DNA of 11,018 bases from Bacteroidota bacterium. GTDB lineage: Bacteria > Bacteroidota > Ignavibacteria > SZUA-365 > JAADGX01. Positions 1 to 6,485 of the stretch are shown here, one piece after another. Below the pieces are notes generated by a model, which had not been told where the DNA came from, did not search any database, and saw nothing but the letters and a program-made list of their open reading frames with translations. Both the position numbers and the translations under genes were made by a program. The first letter of the stretch is position 1. Every line of letters starts with the position of its first letter. The DNA lies in contig JALUUP010000256.1 of the NCBI GenBank assembly GCA_027021285.1, positions 1 through 11,018 of the forward strand, read 5' to 3'.

Positions 1-612
1 GGAGATAGCGAGCATAGAGTATCATCTGATCTCTTGCTGGCTCTTTATTTCATGGAGTATGGATCATTTGATATCGTTGTTCAGAAAATGATAAGGTTGA
101 TCGCGAAGTACCAGAACCTTGTTAACAGGATGAATCCTTATAGCTTTCCCTTCCCCGCGTCTCCAGATTTATCGGCGTCCTTGTCGGGGGAGCGCGTCGA
201 TGTTGAAAAAATAGTAAACGCGTACGATCGCTTGAGAATTGAATTCGATTTCCTGATTATCGAAGGCGTCGGGGGATTGCTCGTGCCATTGAACGACAAG
301 ACGCTTTTGATCGACGTAATACAATTACTTGAGATCCCTGTTGTGCTCGTGTCAATAAATACTCTCGGGACAATAAATCATACCCTGATGACGGTCGAAT
401 CCTTGAAGGCAAGAGAGATGCAGATACTCGGAATCATCATGAATAATGCCTGTGAGGAAAAAGGCGTCATAAAGGAAGGAAACGTTACATCGATAAAAAT
501 GTTTTCTGATGTCGAAATACTCGGAACACTCGGCGATAAGAGTGATCTTAATGTCTTTATGAAAGAGATTTCCGGCATCGGTGAGAAAATAAAAGCGAGC
601 GTAAAACTATGA
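1..612 (+). CDS. bioD: Dethiobiotin synthetase, 5'-truncated by the window edge
   Basis: ATP-dependent dethiobiotin synthetase closes the ureido ring of dethiobiotin from 7,8-diaminononanoate and CO2, the step before biotin synthase, in the cytosol. The reading frame is open back to base 1. The first visible residues (GDSEHRVSSD) fit the loop after the family's KPV-x-S/T-G motif, so only the N-terminal P-loop part is missing. A methionine-like TTG at 34 is inside the domain and is not the true start. Seen here are the NPYSFPFPASP segment (E. coli NPYTF...SPH), the IIEGVGG Walker-B-like motif (E. coli VEGAGG), and VPLNDKTLLIDVIQLLEIPVVLV followed by GTINHTLMT (E. coli GCINHAMLT). The stop overlaps the bioA start as ATGA at 609-612, which implies translational coupling. 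Its base composition is AT-richer than that of the genes after bioA. Identity is supported by both motifs and neighbour. Confidence 0.93.
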   Translation, partial: GDSEHRVSSDLLLALYFMEYGSFDIVVQKMIRLIAKYQNLVNRMNPYSFPFPASPDLSASLSGERVDVEKIVNAYDRLRIEFDFLIIEGVGGLLVPLNDKTLLIDVIQLLEIPVVLVSINTLGTINHTLMTVESLKAREMQILGIIMNNACEEKGVIKEGNVTSIKMFSDVEILGTLGDKSDLNVFMKEISGIGEKIKASVKL

Positions 613-1982
613 ATAACAAGGTAACGGAACTGCTTGAATTGGACAGAAAGTACGTCTGGCATCCATTCACACAGATGCGGGACTATGAAGACAGGTATCA
701 CGTTCCAATCATTAGAGCAGAGGGAATGAAGCTGTATGACGCGTATGGAAATTATTATTATGACACGATATCATCGTGGTGGTGCAAGGTTCTTGGGCAC
801 AATGTGAAAGATATACAGAATGCAATGATAGAGCAGATGAGGAACTATGAGCACATCATGTTTGCGGGGTTTACTCACGAGCCCGCGATAAAATTAGCGC
901 AAAAGTTGATAGAAATAACACCCAGGGGGCTTGAACACGTGTTCTACTCGGATAACGGCTCCACATCTGTCGAAGTGGCCCTGAAAATTGCCGTTCAATA
1001 CTGGGCGAACAAGGGTCGGAAAGACAAGGACCGTTTTGTCTTCTTGGAGAATGGATATCACGGCGATACGTTAGGCGCAATGAGTGTAAGCGGCACCTCG
1101 CAGTTCTTCGAGCCTTACAATTCGCTTCTTTTCGACTCTTTTATGATCCCGTCACCCTACTGTTATCGCTGTAAATACGATAAAGCGGAGGGTGATTGTA
1201 ATTATGAGTGCCTGGCGCCCCTCCGGGATATTCTTGAGACGAATCATGACAAAATAGCCGCTATCATCATCGAGCCCCTGGTGCAGGCGGCAGGCGGGAT
1301 GATTGTTTACCCGGTGGAATATCTTGACACGTTGATGAAGATCGTGAAGCAATATGATGTTCTTATTATCTTTGACGAGATCGCTACGGGCTTTGGCCGA
1401 ACAGGAAAACTTTTCGCTTCCGAGTATCTGGATGAGTCTCCTGACATCCTCTGCGTATCAAAGGCATTGACCAATGGCACATTGCCGCTCGCTGCCACTA
1501 TTGTCACGGACGAAATCTATTATGCGTTTTACGATGATTACTTGAAAGGGAAAACATTCTTCCACGGCCATACTTTCACGGCAAACGCTATTGCATGCTC
1601 TGCGGCTATTAAAACTATCGAACTTATTGAAAAGAGAAGACTTGTCGAAAAACTGCCGCAAAAGTTGCGGGTAATGAACGAATATATTGAACAATACAAG
1701 GATTTTGAATTTGTTGGGGATATCAGAAATATTGGAACGATTGTGGCTTTTGAATTGGTTAAAAACAAGAAAACGAAAGAACGATTTAAAAAGACAAAAA
1801 GAATCAGCTGGCAGATTTCTCTGAGTTCACTTAATTATCATATTATTCTGCGTCCCCTCGGCGACGTGCTCTATTTTAACTTGCCGCTCTGTATTGAAAT
1901 ATCGGAGATTAAAGAAATCTTCAGCATCTTTGAGAAATATGCATCGAAGGAAATTCGTAATATTTGTAACGGAAACTGTTAG
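609..1982 (+). CDS. bioA: Adenosylmethionine-8-amino-7-oxononanoate aminotransferase
   Basis: PLP-dependent class III aminotransferase of 457 residues, a normal length for BioA. It makes 7,8-diaminononanoate, the substrate of the BioD encoded just upstream. Visible landmarks are WHPFTQM (17-23), SSWWCKVLGHN (55-65, substrate-pocket Trp pair typical of BioA), SDNGSTSVEVALK (114-126, PLP phosphate loop), GYHGDT (149-154), IIEPLVQAAGGM (220-231), the cofactor Asp in FDEIATGFGRTG (D256) and the Schiff-base lysine in SKALTNG (K285), then FFHGHTFTANAIAC. The WW pair and the bioD neighbour separate it from other class III aminotransferases. A Cys quartet, CX2C-X8-CX3-C (C185, C188, C197, C201), sits in the large domain; I recall similar Cys-rich insertions in some BioA/BioK proteins. 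The start is the ATG inside the ATGA overlap; no strong Shine-Dalgarno is seen, consistent with coupling. Confidence 0.95.
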   Translation: MNNKVTELLELDRKYVWHPFTQMRDYEDRYHVPIIRAEGMKLYDAYGNYYYDTISSWWCKVLGHNVKDIQNAMIEQMRNYEHIMFAGFTHEPAIKLAQKLIEITPRGLEHVFYSDNGSTSVEVALKIAVQYWANKGRKDKDRFVFLENGYHGDTLGAMSVSGTSQFFEPYNSLLFDSFMIPSPYCYRCKYDKAEGDCNYECLAPLRDILETNHDKIAAIIIEPLVQAAGGMIVYPVEYLDTLMKIVKQYDVLIIFDEIATGFGRTGKLFASEYLDESPDILCVSKALTNGTLPLAATIVTDEIYYAFYDDYLKGKTFFHGHTFTANAIACSAAIKTIELIEKRRLVEKLPQKLRVMNEYIEQYKDFEFVGDIRNIGTIVAFELVKNKKTKERFKKTKRISWQISLSSLNYHIILRPLGDVLYFNLPLCIEISEIKEIFSIFEKYASKEIRNICNGNC

Positions 1983-2047
1983 AAACACAGTCGCTTGCCG
2001 GCGCCGCTGAAATTCTCGTTCGAATGCTTTTCAGGCGAAACGGGGCG

Positions 2048-2063
2048 GAAAACCTCCGTTTTC
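2048..2063. repeat. Small hairpin after bioA
   Basis: GAAAAC and GTTTTC are separated by CTCC in the gap between the bioA stop and the deacetylase start. The 6-bp stem is A/T-rich and no T run follows, so it is a weak candidate for an attenuator or terminator. The gap (1983-2123) otherwise shows no clear signal. Confidence 0.2.
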
Positions 2064-2123
2064 AGACCGAAAACCTTGATATCTACCGGTATTTTGTTTA
2101 GGTTAACCTGGGATCGTGAAGGA

Positions 2124-2993
2124 ATGTCGGGTGGTAATCCGGTTCTAAAAGCGGGTAATAAAGTGATACCAGAAGAAAAGAAAAAATACAACGCCCTCTC
2201 GTTCGACCTGGAAGATTGGTTTTGCGCGTACAACCTGAGAATCAGGATGGAGGATTGGGACGAGCAGGAATTGCGCGTTGTAAAGAATACGCGGAAAATT
2301 CTCGAAATTTTGAAAAAGCACGATACAAGAGCCACATTTTTCGTCCTGGGATGGATAGCGGAACGCGTTTCCGACCTTGTGCACGAAATCGAGCAGCAGG
2401 GGCACGAAATCGCAACGCACGGGTACTCGCACACGGTGCTTACCGAGATGTCGCCCGGCTCGTTCGAATCGGACCTGGAGAAAGCGCTGGATGTGACCGG
2501 CAGGTGTGTCAGTGGCCCGGTTTTGGGTTACCGCGCCCCGTCGTTCACGATCACAAAAGATACGCTGTGGGCGCTGGATATCCTCGCGAAACACGGGATC
2601 AAGTATGACTCGTCTATTTTTCCGCTCGGCTTCCACCCGGACTACGGGATTCCGGACGCGCAGTTGTCGATTCATCGGCGGGGAGACCTGGTAGAAGTGC
2701 CTATGAGCTGTGCCGAGGTGATGGGCAGGAGGATACCGTGCGGTGGCGGCGGGTACTTCAGGGTGTTTCCGTACATGGTGACGAAATTTTTAATGCGCCT
2801 GTGTAATCGCCAGGGGCGTCCGGTGATTTTCTACCTGCATCCCTGGGAGATGGATCCCGGCCAGCCCAGGGTGAAGATGCCGCGTTCGAAAGCATTTCGG
2901 CATTACTCCAACCTGGGAAAAACGGAAAACCGTCTCAACACGTTGTTGAAGGATTTTACATTTGTTCCAATTAAAGAACTGATAGGACTATGA
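2124..2993 (+). CDS. Polysaccharide deacetylase, NodB fold, XrtA/PEP-CTERM-associated type
   Basis: Metal-dependent carbohydrate esterase (CE4/NodB homology) of 289 residues from the ATG at 2124, predicted to remove N- or O-acetyl groups from a glycan. Seen: motif 1 SFDLEDWF (26-33; D28 catalytic base, D31), the zinc histidines in ATHGYSH (H99, H103), motif 3 GYRAPSF (R137), DSSIFP, and FYLHPWE (H239). The C-terminal DPGQPR...RHYSNLGKTENRL segment matches what I know of the DUF3473/TIGR03006 subfamily found beside exosortase A exopolysaccharide loci; no exosortase is visible here. No signal peptide is evident, which fits that mostly cytoplasmic family. Start choice is uncertain: GAAGGA abuts the ATG too closely, and GTG at 2163 is an alternative. 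The frame is open to a TTG at 1995, but the extra residues resemble no family. It overlaps the next gene by ATGA at 2990-2993. Confidence 0.87.
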   Translation: MSGGNPVLKAGNKVIPEEKKKYNALSFDLEDWFCAYNLRIRMEDWDEQELRVVKNTRKILEILKKHDTRATFFVLGWIAERVSDLVHEIEQQGHEIATHGYSHTVLTEMSPGSFESDLEKALDVTGRCVSGPVLGYRAPSFTITKDTLWALDILAKHGIKYDSSIFPLGFHPDYGIPDAQLSIHRRGDLVEVPMSCAEVMGRRIPCGGGGYFRVFPYMVTKFLMRLCNRQGRPVIFYLHPWEMDPGQPRVKMPRSKAFRHYSNLGKTENRLNTLLKDFTFVPIKELIGL

Positions 2994-3640
2994 GTCAAGA
3001 CCTGAACAGGCAGGAGAAGTATTGGGACGAAAAATCCCGGCAGTTCGATGCGATATACGGTCACGACAAGGGCGCGTTCAGCAACTGGCTGGACAAGGTG
3101 TTTCGATGGGATATGTACGCGCGATACGAGTACACGATGAAGAACGTCGCCCCGATCGAGGGCCGCAGTTTCCTCGACGTGGGATGCGGAACGGGACGAT
3201 ACGCGTTGGAGCTTGCCAGGAGGGGCGCGAGCCGCGTCGTGGGGATCGATATCTCCCAAAAAATGCTCGAACTTGCCCGGCAGCGTATGTCCGAGGAGCG
3301 CCTGGACGATCGCTGCCGGTTCGAACAGTTCGATCTTCTCCACTACCAGCCGGGTGAATTGTTCGACGTCTGCATCGGTATCGGTTTGTTCGATTACATC
3401 CGCGAACCGTTGCCCGTGTTGACCAGGATGCGCCAGGTTGTCAAGGACAGGATCGTGATCAGTGTGCCGCGATTCTGGACGTGGCGCGCCCCGGTGCGGA
3501 AGGCTCGCCTCGGCATGAAGGGCTGCGACGTGTTTTTCTATACCAAGTCCAACATCCGGGGCCTGTTGAAGGACGCGGGCTTCGCAAAGCACACGATGGA
3601 GAAAATCGGGCAGTTGTATTGCATCACGGCATACGTGTGA
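2990..3640 (+). CDS. Class I SAM-dependent methyltransferase
   Basis: Rossmann-fold methyltransferase of 216 residues. Motif I is FLDVGCGTGR (61-70), followed by the acidic strand-2 motif VVGIDIS (83-89) that binds the SAM ribose, then KMLELAR. Later strands are DVCIGIGLFDYI (126-137) and RIVISVPRFWTWRAP (154-168). A C-terminal segment, FFYTKSNIRGLLKDAGF (182-198), is typical of small-molecule or glycan methyltransferases of the Methyltransf_11/25 kind. The substrate cannot be read from the sequence. Translational coupling to the deacetylase through ATGA makes a saccharide or lipid-linked glycan plausible, but that is inference. It is the last gene of this two-gene unit. Confidence 0.85.
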   Translation: MSQDLNRQEKYWDEKSRQFDAIYGHDKGAFSNWLDKVFRWDMYARYEYTMKNVAPIEGRSFLDVGCGTGRYALELARRGASRVVGIDISQKMLELARQRMSEERLDDRCRFEQFDLLHYQPGELFDVCIGIGLFDYIREPLPVLTRMRQVVKDRIVISVPRFWTWRAPVRKARLGMKGCDVFFYTKSNIRGLLKDAGFAKHTMEKIGQLYCITAYV

Positions 3641-3653
3641 TGCGCGGAATGAT

Positions 3654-3952
3654 GTGGAACGGCGAAAAGCACTGAACTATCCGCCGCGACCGGGCGTTTT
3701 TCAGGGGTACGACGTGGTGCTCCATAAACTGGATTCGGACGGCAATAGAACGTGGAGCGCTCCGGCGATTGTTGTAGGCCGCTTCGCTCAGCAAAGTTAC
3801 AGCGTCACGGTGGCAGATAACATTGCGTATGTGGGGGCGGAAATTGTCGAAACCTGGGTGTGAATCTTGAAACATGCGACATGCTCATCGTTGCGGTGGA
3901 TGTCGCAAGCGGTGATACGCCCTGTCCCTGGACGATCATACGAGCGGTTTGA
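3654..3952 (+). pseudogene. Probable frameshifted remnant of a beta-propeller/SBBP-like protein
   Basis: Frame 3654-3863 (GTG start, 69 residues) contains YDVVLHKLDSDGNRTWSAP, which resembles the repeat unit 'D-x-x-(L/V)-x-K-L-D-x-x-G-N-x-x-W' of propeller-like repeats. It stops at 3861-3863. In another frame, open from about 3851, the translation NLGVNLETCDMLIVAVD then VASGDTPCPWTIIRAV ends at TGA 3950-3952; it again looks like a repeat ending in 'VD-x-x-(S/T)G-D-x-W'. A single frame change near 3845-3855 would join the halves. The N-terminal bulk and any signal peptide are missing, so this would be a decayed fragment. There is no good ribosome binding site. It could be chance resemblance; confidence is low to moderate. 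Confidence 0.35.
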
Positions 3953-3972
3953 TATAACAAGGCTTTCATGAT

Positions 3973-3978
3973 GGAGGA
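3973..3978 (+). promoter_or_regulatory. Shine-Dalgarno for the membrane protein
   Basis: GGAGGA lies 8 nt before the ATG at 3987 and fixes that start over the two out-of-frame ATGs at 3968 and 3971. Confidence 0.7.
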
Positions 3979-3986
3979 TCATCCTG

Positions 3987-4556
3987 ATGTCGCATTTCGA
4001 ACTCGTTGTAACCTTGGTCACGATCGTTTACGGCTTGATGCTGACCGACCTGTTCGGGAGTCTCCATAAGCTGATACGAGCCAAAGACGTTGTGCAATGG
4101 CACTGGCTGCCTCTCCTGGCCGCATGGTATATCCTGCTGATTATTCTTAAGAACTGGTGGGCGATTTCGTATTCCCAGGAGGCGGAACATTGGAAGAATT
4201 TCCTGATCTTCATAGGGTATGGACATCTGCTGGTTCTGCTCTACCTTCTGGTTTCGGCCGTCTTTCCCGACTCTATTCCAGACGAGGGGATCAGTCTCAA
4301 GCAGTACTACTTCAGCAACCATCGCTATTTTTGGGGCCTGATGTGCGCCGCGTTTTCACTGGCTTTTATCATCTCCATCGCGGGGAAGTCACTGGCGGGG
4401 GAACAAATGTATCCCGTAAGTGTTCTCTCTAAAATTGCTTTTATCGCCCTGACGATGGTGCTCGCGGTATCAAAAAACTACCGGGTTCACGCCATTCTTC
4501 TCGTGTTTTTCGTATTGGAAATAATTGTGGAAACGGCTCTGTCCGTTCTGGGGTGA
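3987..4556 (+). CDS. Multi-pass inner-membrane protein of unknown function
   Basis: A hydrophobic protein of 189 residues with about six predicted membrane spans (roughly 4-25, 40-60, 70-93, 114-134, 146-161, 166-187) and no cleavable signal peptide. Conserved-looking features are HFELVVTLVTIVYGLMLTDL in the first span and the KDVVQWHWLPLLAAWYILL and LKNWW aromatic stretches around span 2. I recall similar ~190-residue hypothetical proteins with an N-terminal 'L-x-x-Y-G-L-x-L-T-D-L' and 'W-x-W-L-P-L', but I cannot name a function. There are no obvious catalytic or metal motifs. It is preceded by a good Shine-Dalgarno and the propeller remnant, and followed by a 65-nt gap to a Crp/Fnr-family gene on the same strand, so co-transcription is possible but unproven. 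Confidence 0.75.
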   Translation: MSHFELVVTLVTIVYGLMLTDLFGSLHKLIRAKDVVQWHWLPLLAAWYILLIILKNWWAISYSQEAEHWKNFLIFIGYGHLLVLLYLLVSAVFPDSIPDEGISLKQYYFSNHRYFWGLMCAAFSLAFIISIAGKSLAGEQMYPVSVLSKIAFIALTMVLAVSKNYRVHAILLVFFVLEIIVETALSVLG

Positions 4557-4621
4557 TGCCGCAATAGTCCGTTGAAGCGCTTATTCACGATCCTGCAACA
4601 GCCATACCGGGAACGCCGGAA

Positions 4622-5230
4622 ATGGAGACAAACACGAACACATACAGCCCGGAATACAAGAAATACCTCGCATCCATGAGATCCATCACGGATGTGCCCG
4701 ATGCTGAAGCGGAAAAAATGGCCGGAATATTCCGTCACGAGCAGTTGCGTAAAGGGCGGTTTTTTGTCAGGGCCGGAGAACACCCGCGGAAGATCGGATT
4801 TATTGTATCCGGTATCTTGCGTCTTTATTACCTGAACGACAAGGGCGACGAGTTCACGAAGGCGTTTTGCGTGGAAAATGAAATGGTTGCCGCTTACAGC
4901 GCGCTGCTTTTGGAAGAGCCCTCGCGGCTTTTCATCGAAGCGCTCGAGGACACATCCTTGCTCGTTGCTTCCTATGAATCCTATAAGAGGATTTCATCAG
5001 GGCATATCTGCTGGAACATCATCAATCAGACAATGGCCGAAGCGCTGATCGTCAAAAAGGAAAAGCGCGAGAGCGCCTTGCTCATGGATGACGCAGCAAA
5101 ACGATACCAGAAATTTCTCGAGGACTATCCGGGATTGGAAGCAAAGGTCAGGCAGTATTACATTGCTTCGTACCTTGGAATAACGCCCGTCTCTTTGAGC
5201 CGGATCCGCTCAAAATTAAAGAAGTCTTAA
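4622..5230 (+). CDS. Crp/Fnr-family transcriptional regulator
   Basis: 202 residues with an N-terminal cyclic-nucleotide-binding-type beta-roll (about 25-120; LRKGRFFVRAGEHPRKIGFIVSGILRLYY is typical), a dimerisation helix (about 130-160) and a C-terminal winged helix-turn-helix (about 172-199; IASYLGITPVSLSRIRSKL is the DNA-reading part). The phosphate-cassette signature of CRP (GE-x-A...RAA) is not present: the region reads VENEMVAAYSALLLEEPSRLF. Canonical cAMP binding is therefore unlikely. There is also no Fnr-type N-terminal Cys cluster. Ligand and targets cannot be deduced. The start at ATG 4622 gives the usual family N-terminus, though the upstream GGAA is a weak Shine-Dalgarno. It could control a neighbour such as the membrane protein or the cysteine hydrolase that follows; this is inference. 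Confidence 0.87.
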   Translation: METNTNTYSPEYKKYLASMRSITDVPDAEAEKMAGIFRHEQLRKGRFFVRAGEHPRKIGFIVSGILRLYYLNDKGDEFTKAFCVENEMVAAYSALLLEEPSRLFIEALEDTSLLVASYESYKRISSGHICWNIINQTMAEALIVKKEKRESALLMDDAAKRYQKFLEDYPGLEAKVRQYYIASYLGITPVSLSRIRSKLKKS

Positions 5231-5309
5231 CCTATGTTAATGAATGTCGGGAGCCCTTGTTCTACATTACGAGCAACGATGAAATGAATTGATGCAAGGG
5301 AAACTGACA

Positions 5310-5912
5310 ATGAACATCAATATCAGCAAAACAGCCGTTGTGCTCGTCGAGGTTCAACGACAATGGACTGAAAAAGGGTTGTTCAACCGGTTGATCAGGA
5401 AACAACTGGAAACGAGAGAAGTCATAAAGAACACGCAGCGGCTGGTGAACGAGGCAAGGGATCGAGGAGTCACGGTCGTTCATGCTCCCTTGGTTGTCGA
5501 TGCCGGCCGCAAGAAAGGCTGGCTGGCGCACCTGACGTTCGGAAAGATTTTCACGAAGGGCACGTGGAAGGCGGAATTGGTCCGGGGCTTGTTTTCGGAA
5601 GGAGATATCATCGCCCGACGGGAGCATTACAACCTGAGGGGGTTCGATGCTTTTTACAAGAGCGACCTGGAGGATGTTTTAAAAGACCGTGGAATCACGC
5701 GCGTGTTCGTCTGCGGGTTCGCAACGGATCAATGCCCCTCGAAGACGTTGCGAACAGCGCTGCGGAAAGGATTCGACGCCTACCTGGTCACTGACTGTAC
5801 GGCGACGTTCAACGGCTTCTTCCAGAAAAACGCCGAACGTAAGCATGGTGAGCGCGTGGTGCGTTCCCACGAGTTGCTGGAAAAATTGAACACCGGCGGG
5901 AGTGAACAATGA
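5310..5912 (+). CDS. Isochorismatase-like cysteine hydrolase with variant active site
   Basis: 200 residues with the isochorismatase-like alpha/beta fold, a family that hydrolyses amides or vinyl ethers such as nicotinamide, N-carbamoyl compounds and isochorismate. The nucleophile region is VCGFATDQCPSKTLRTAL with Cys142, followed by the usual GFDAYLVTDCTAT strand. The N-terminal strand is AVVLVEVQRQW, where the usual catalytic Asp of 'D-x-Q' appears to be Glu14. In the second motif (DIIARREHYNLRGFDAF, 99-115) the expected catalytic Lys before the 'SAF' position has no clear counterpart, only Arg/Glu. It may therefore have a shifted or weak activity. The ATG at 5310 is chosen because AAGGGA (5296-5301) lies 8 nt upstream; ATG 5292 would overlap that site. 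It stands 79 nt after the Crp/Fnr gene. Confidence 0.82.
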   Translation: MNINISKTAVVLVEVQRQWTEKGLFNRLIRKQLETREVIKNTQRLVNEARDRGVTVVHAPLVVDAGRKKGWLAHLTFGKIFTKGTWKAELVRGLFSEGDIIARREHYNLRGFDAFYKSDLEDVLKDRGITRVFVCGFATDQCPSKTLRTALRKGFDAYLVTDCTATFNGFFQKNAERKHGERVVRSHELLEKLNTGGSEQ

Positions 5913-5936
5913 TGCACCCGCAACATCTCGTGCATC
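5911..5936. repeat. Inverted repeat 1 of 3 (GATGCAC/GTGCATC)
   Basis: Perfect 7-bp arms at 5911-5917 and 5930-5936 with a 12-nt loop, starting at the last codon of the cysteine-hydrolase gene. There is no T run behind it. It could be an operator or a weak transcription-end hairpin. Confidence 0.4.
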
Positions 5937-5954
5937 CCGGTTCCCGGCAACCGG
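5937..5954. repeat. Inverted repeat 2 of 3 (CCGGTT/AACCGG)
   Basis: Perfect 6-bp arms around a 6-nt loop CCCGGC, directly abutting inverted repeat 1. Confidence 0.4.
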
Positions 5955-5967
5955 TTCGTGCACGAAC
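5954..5967. repeat. 14-bp perfect palindrome (inverted repeat 3 of 3)
   Basis: GTTCGTGCACGAAC is perfectly self-complementary and shares its first base with inverted repeat 2. It lies 26 nt before the ATG at 5994 and just ahead of the Shine-Dalgarno, a position that suits an operator or a 5'-leader structure. The core GTGCA recurs in inverted repeat 1. Confidence 0.45.
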
Positions 5968-5976
5968 AGAACGATG

Positions 5977-5984
5977 AAAGGAGG
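5977..5984 (+). promoter_or_regulatory. Strong Shine-Dalgarno for the PH-like gene
   Basis: AAAGGAGG ends 9 nt before the ATG at 5994 and decides that start over an in-frame GTG at 5958, which lies inside the palindrome. Confidence 0.8.
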
Positions 5985-5993
5985 ATGACCTGT

Positions 5994-6365
5994 ATGAGTG
6001 ACACTCCAATCTACACGTCCGGAAGCACGGTCAAAAGCCTCTGGCAGGAATACCGTATCTACGACGATCGCGTGGAATTCGACACGTTGTTCGGACGAAT
6101 GACGGTTCCCTTCGACCACGTCGAACAGGTCGTTGTTTCCGAGTCCGAGGTGGAAGGGCTGTTCAAGGGAGACTTGCACCTGAAGAACTTTCGACCTGCC
6201 CTGAAGTTGGATTGGGCCAACTTCGTGGAGCACGTGGTACTGGACAAGGGAGAAGGGCGCGTTCGGCGGCTGCTCTTTACACCGGATGACCCGGAAGCGT
6301 TCAAGAGCGCCCTGGAGGATGCGCTTGCGCGATACCGCGAACGGCGCGCGGGCGGCGGGGCATGA
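5994..6365 (+). CDS. Small PH-like domain protein, function unknown
   Basis: 123 residues, soluble, with no signal peptide. The pattern fits a bacterial pleckstrin-homology-like barrel: successive short strands (LWQEYRIYDDRVEFDTLFG at 17-35, MTVPFDHVEQVVVSE at 36-50, then a KLDW/HVVLDK/RRLLFTPDD series at 71-99) and a C-terminal amphipathic helix (PEAFKSALEDALARYRERR, 100-118) capping the domain. Such proteins are usually annotated only as PH-domain or hypothetical proteins. A membrane- or protein-binding role would be a guess. The gene has an excellent ribosome site. The next firmly called gene starts about 120 nt downstream, so the two may be co-transcribed. Confidence 0.7.
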   Translation: MSDTPIYTSGSTVKSLWQEYRIYDDRVEFDTLFGRMTVPFDHVEQVVVSESEVEGLFKGDLHLKNFRPALKLDWANFVEHVVLDKGEGRVRRLLFTPDDPEAFKSALEDALARYRERRAGGGA

Positions 6366-6475
6366 AAGCTTGCCTCGTGAAATACGCGCCGTTTCGACGA
6401 CATGCCGGCTACGGCGCGGTAAACCCGGCCACGCCGACCTGTTCCGCTCGGTGCGGGGTATTCCGTGCCCGGTAA
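6362..6475 (+). CDS. Possible 37-residue ORF, doubtful
   Basis: An ATG overlapping the stop of the PH-like gene as ATGA opens a 37-codon frame ending at TAA 6473-6475. The peptide is Arg/Cys-rich, begins MKACLVKYAPF and resembles nothing I know. The overlap geometry favours translation; length and lack of similarity argue against it. Otherwise this stretch is plain spacer before the next gene. Confidence 0.15.
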   Translation: MKACLVKYAPFRRHAGYGAVNPATPTCSARCGVFRAR

Positions 6476-6485
6476 AGAGCCGTCG

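Noticed and set aside
1995..2123. N-terminal extension of the deacetylase to TTG 1995
   Set aside because: The 43 extra residues match no part of the deacetylase family and are not a signal peptide; the family's usual length fits the ATG at 2124.
2903..3592. Minus-strand frame of 229 codons
   Set aside because: Antisense to the methyltransferase, whose SAM motifs are clear; no domain in the antisense product.
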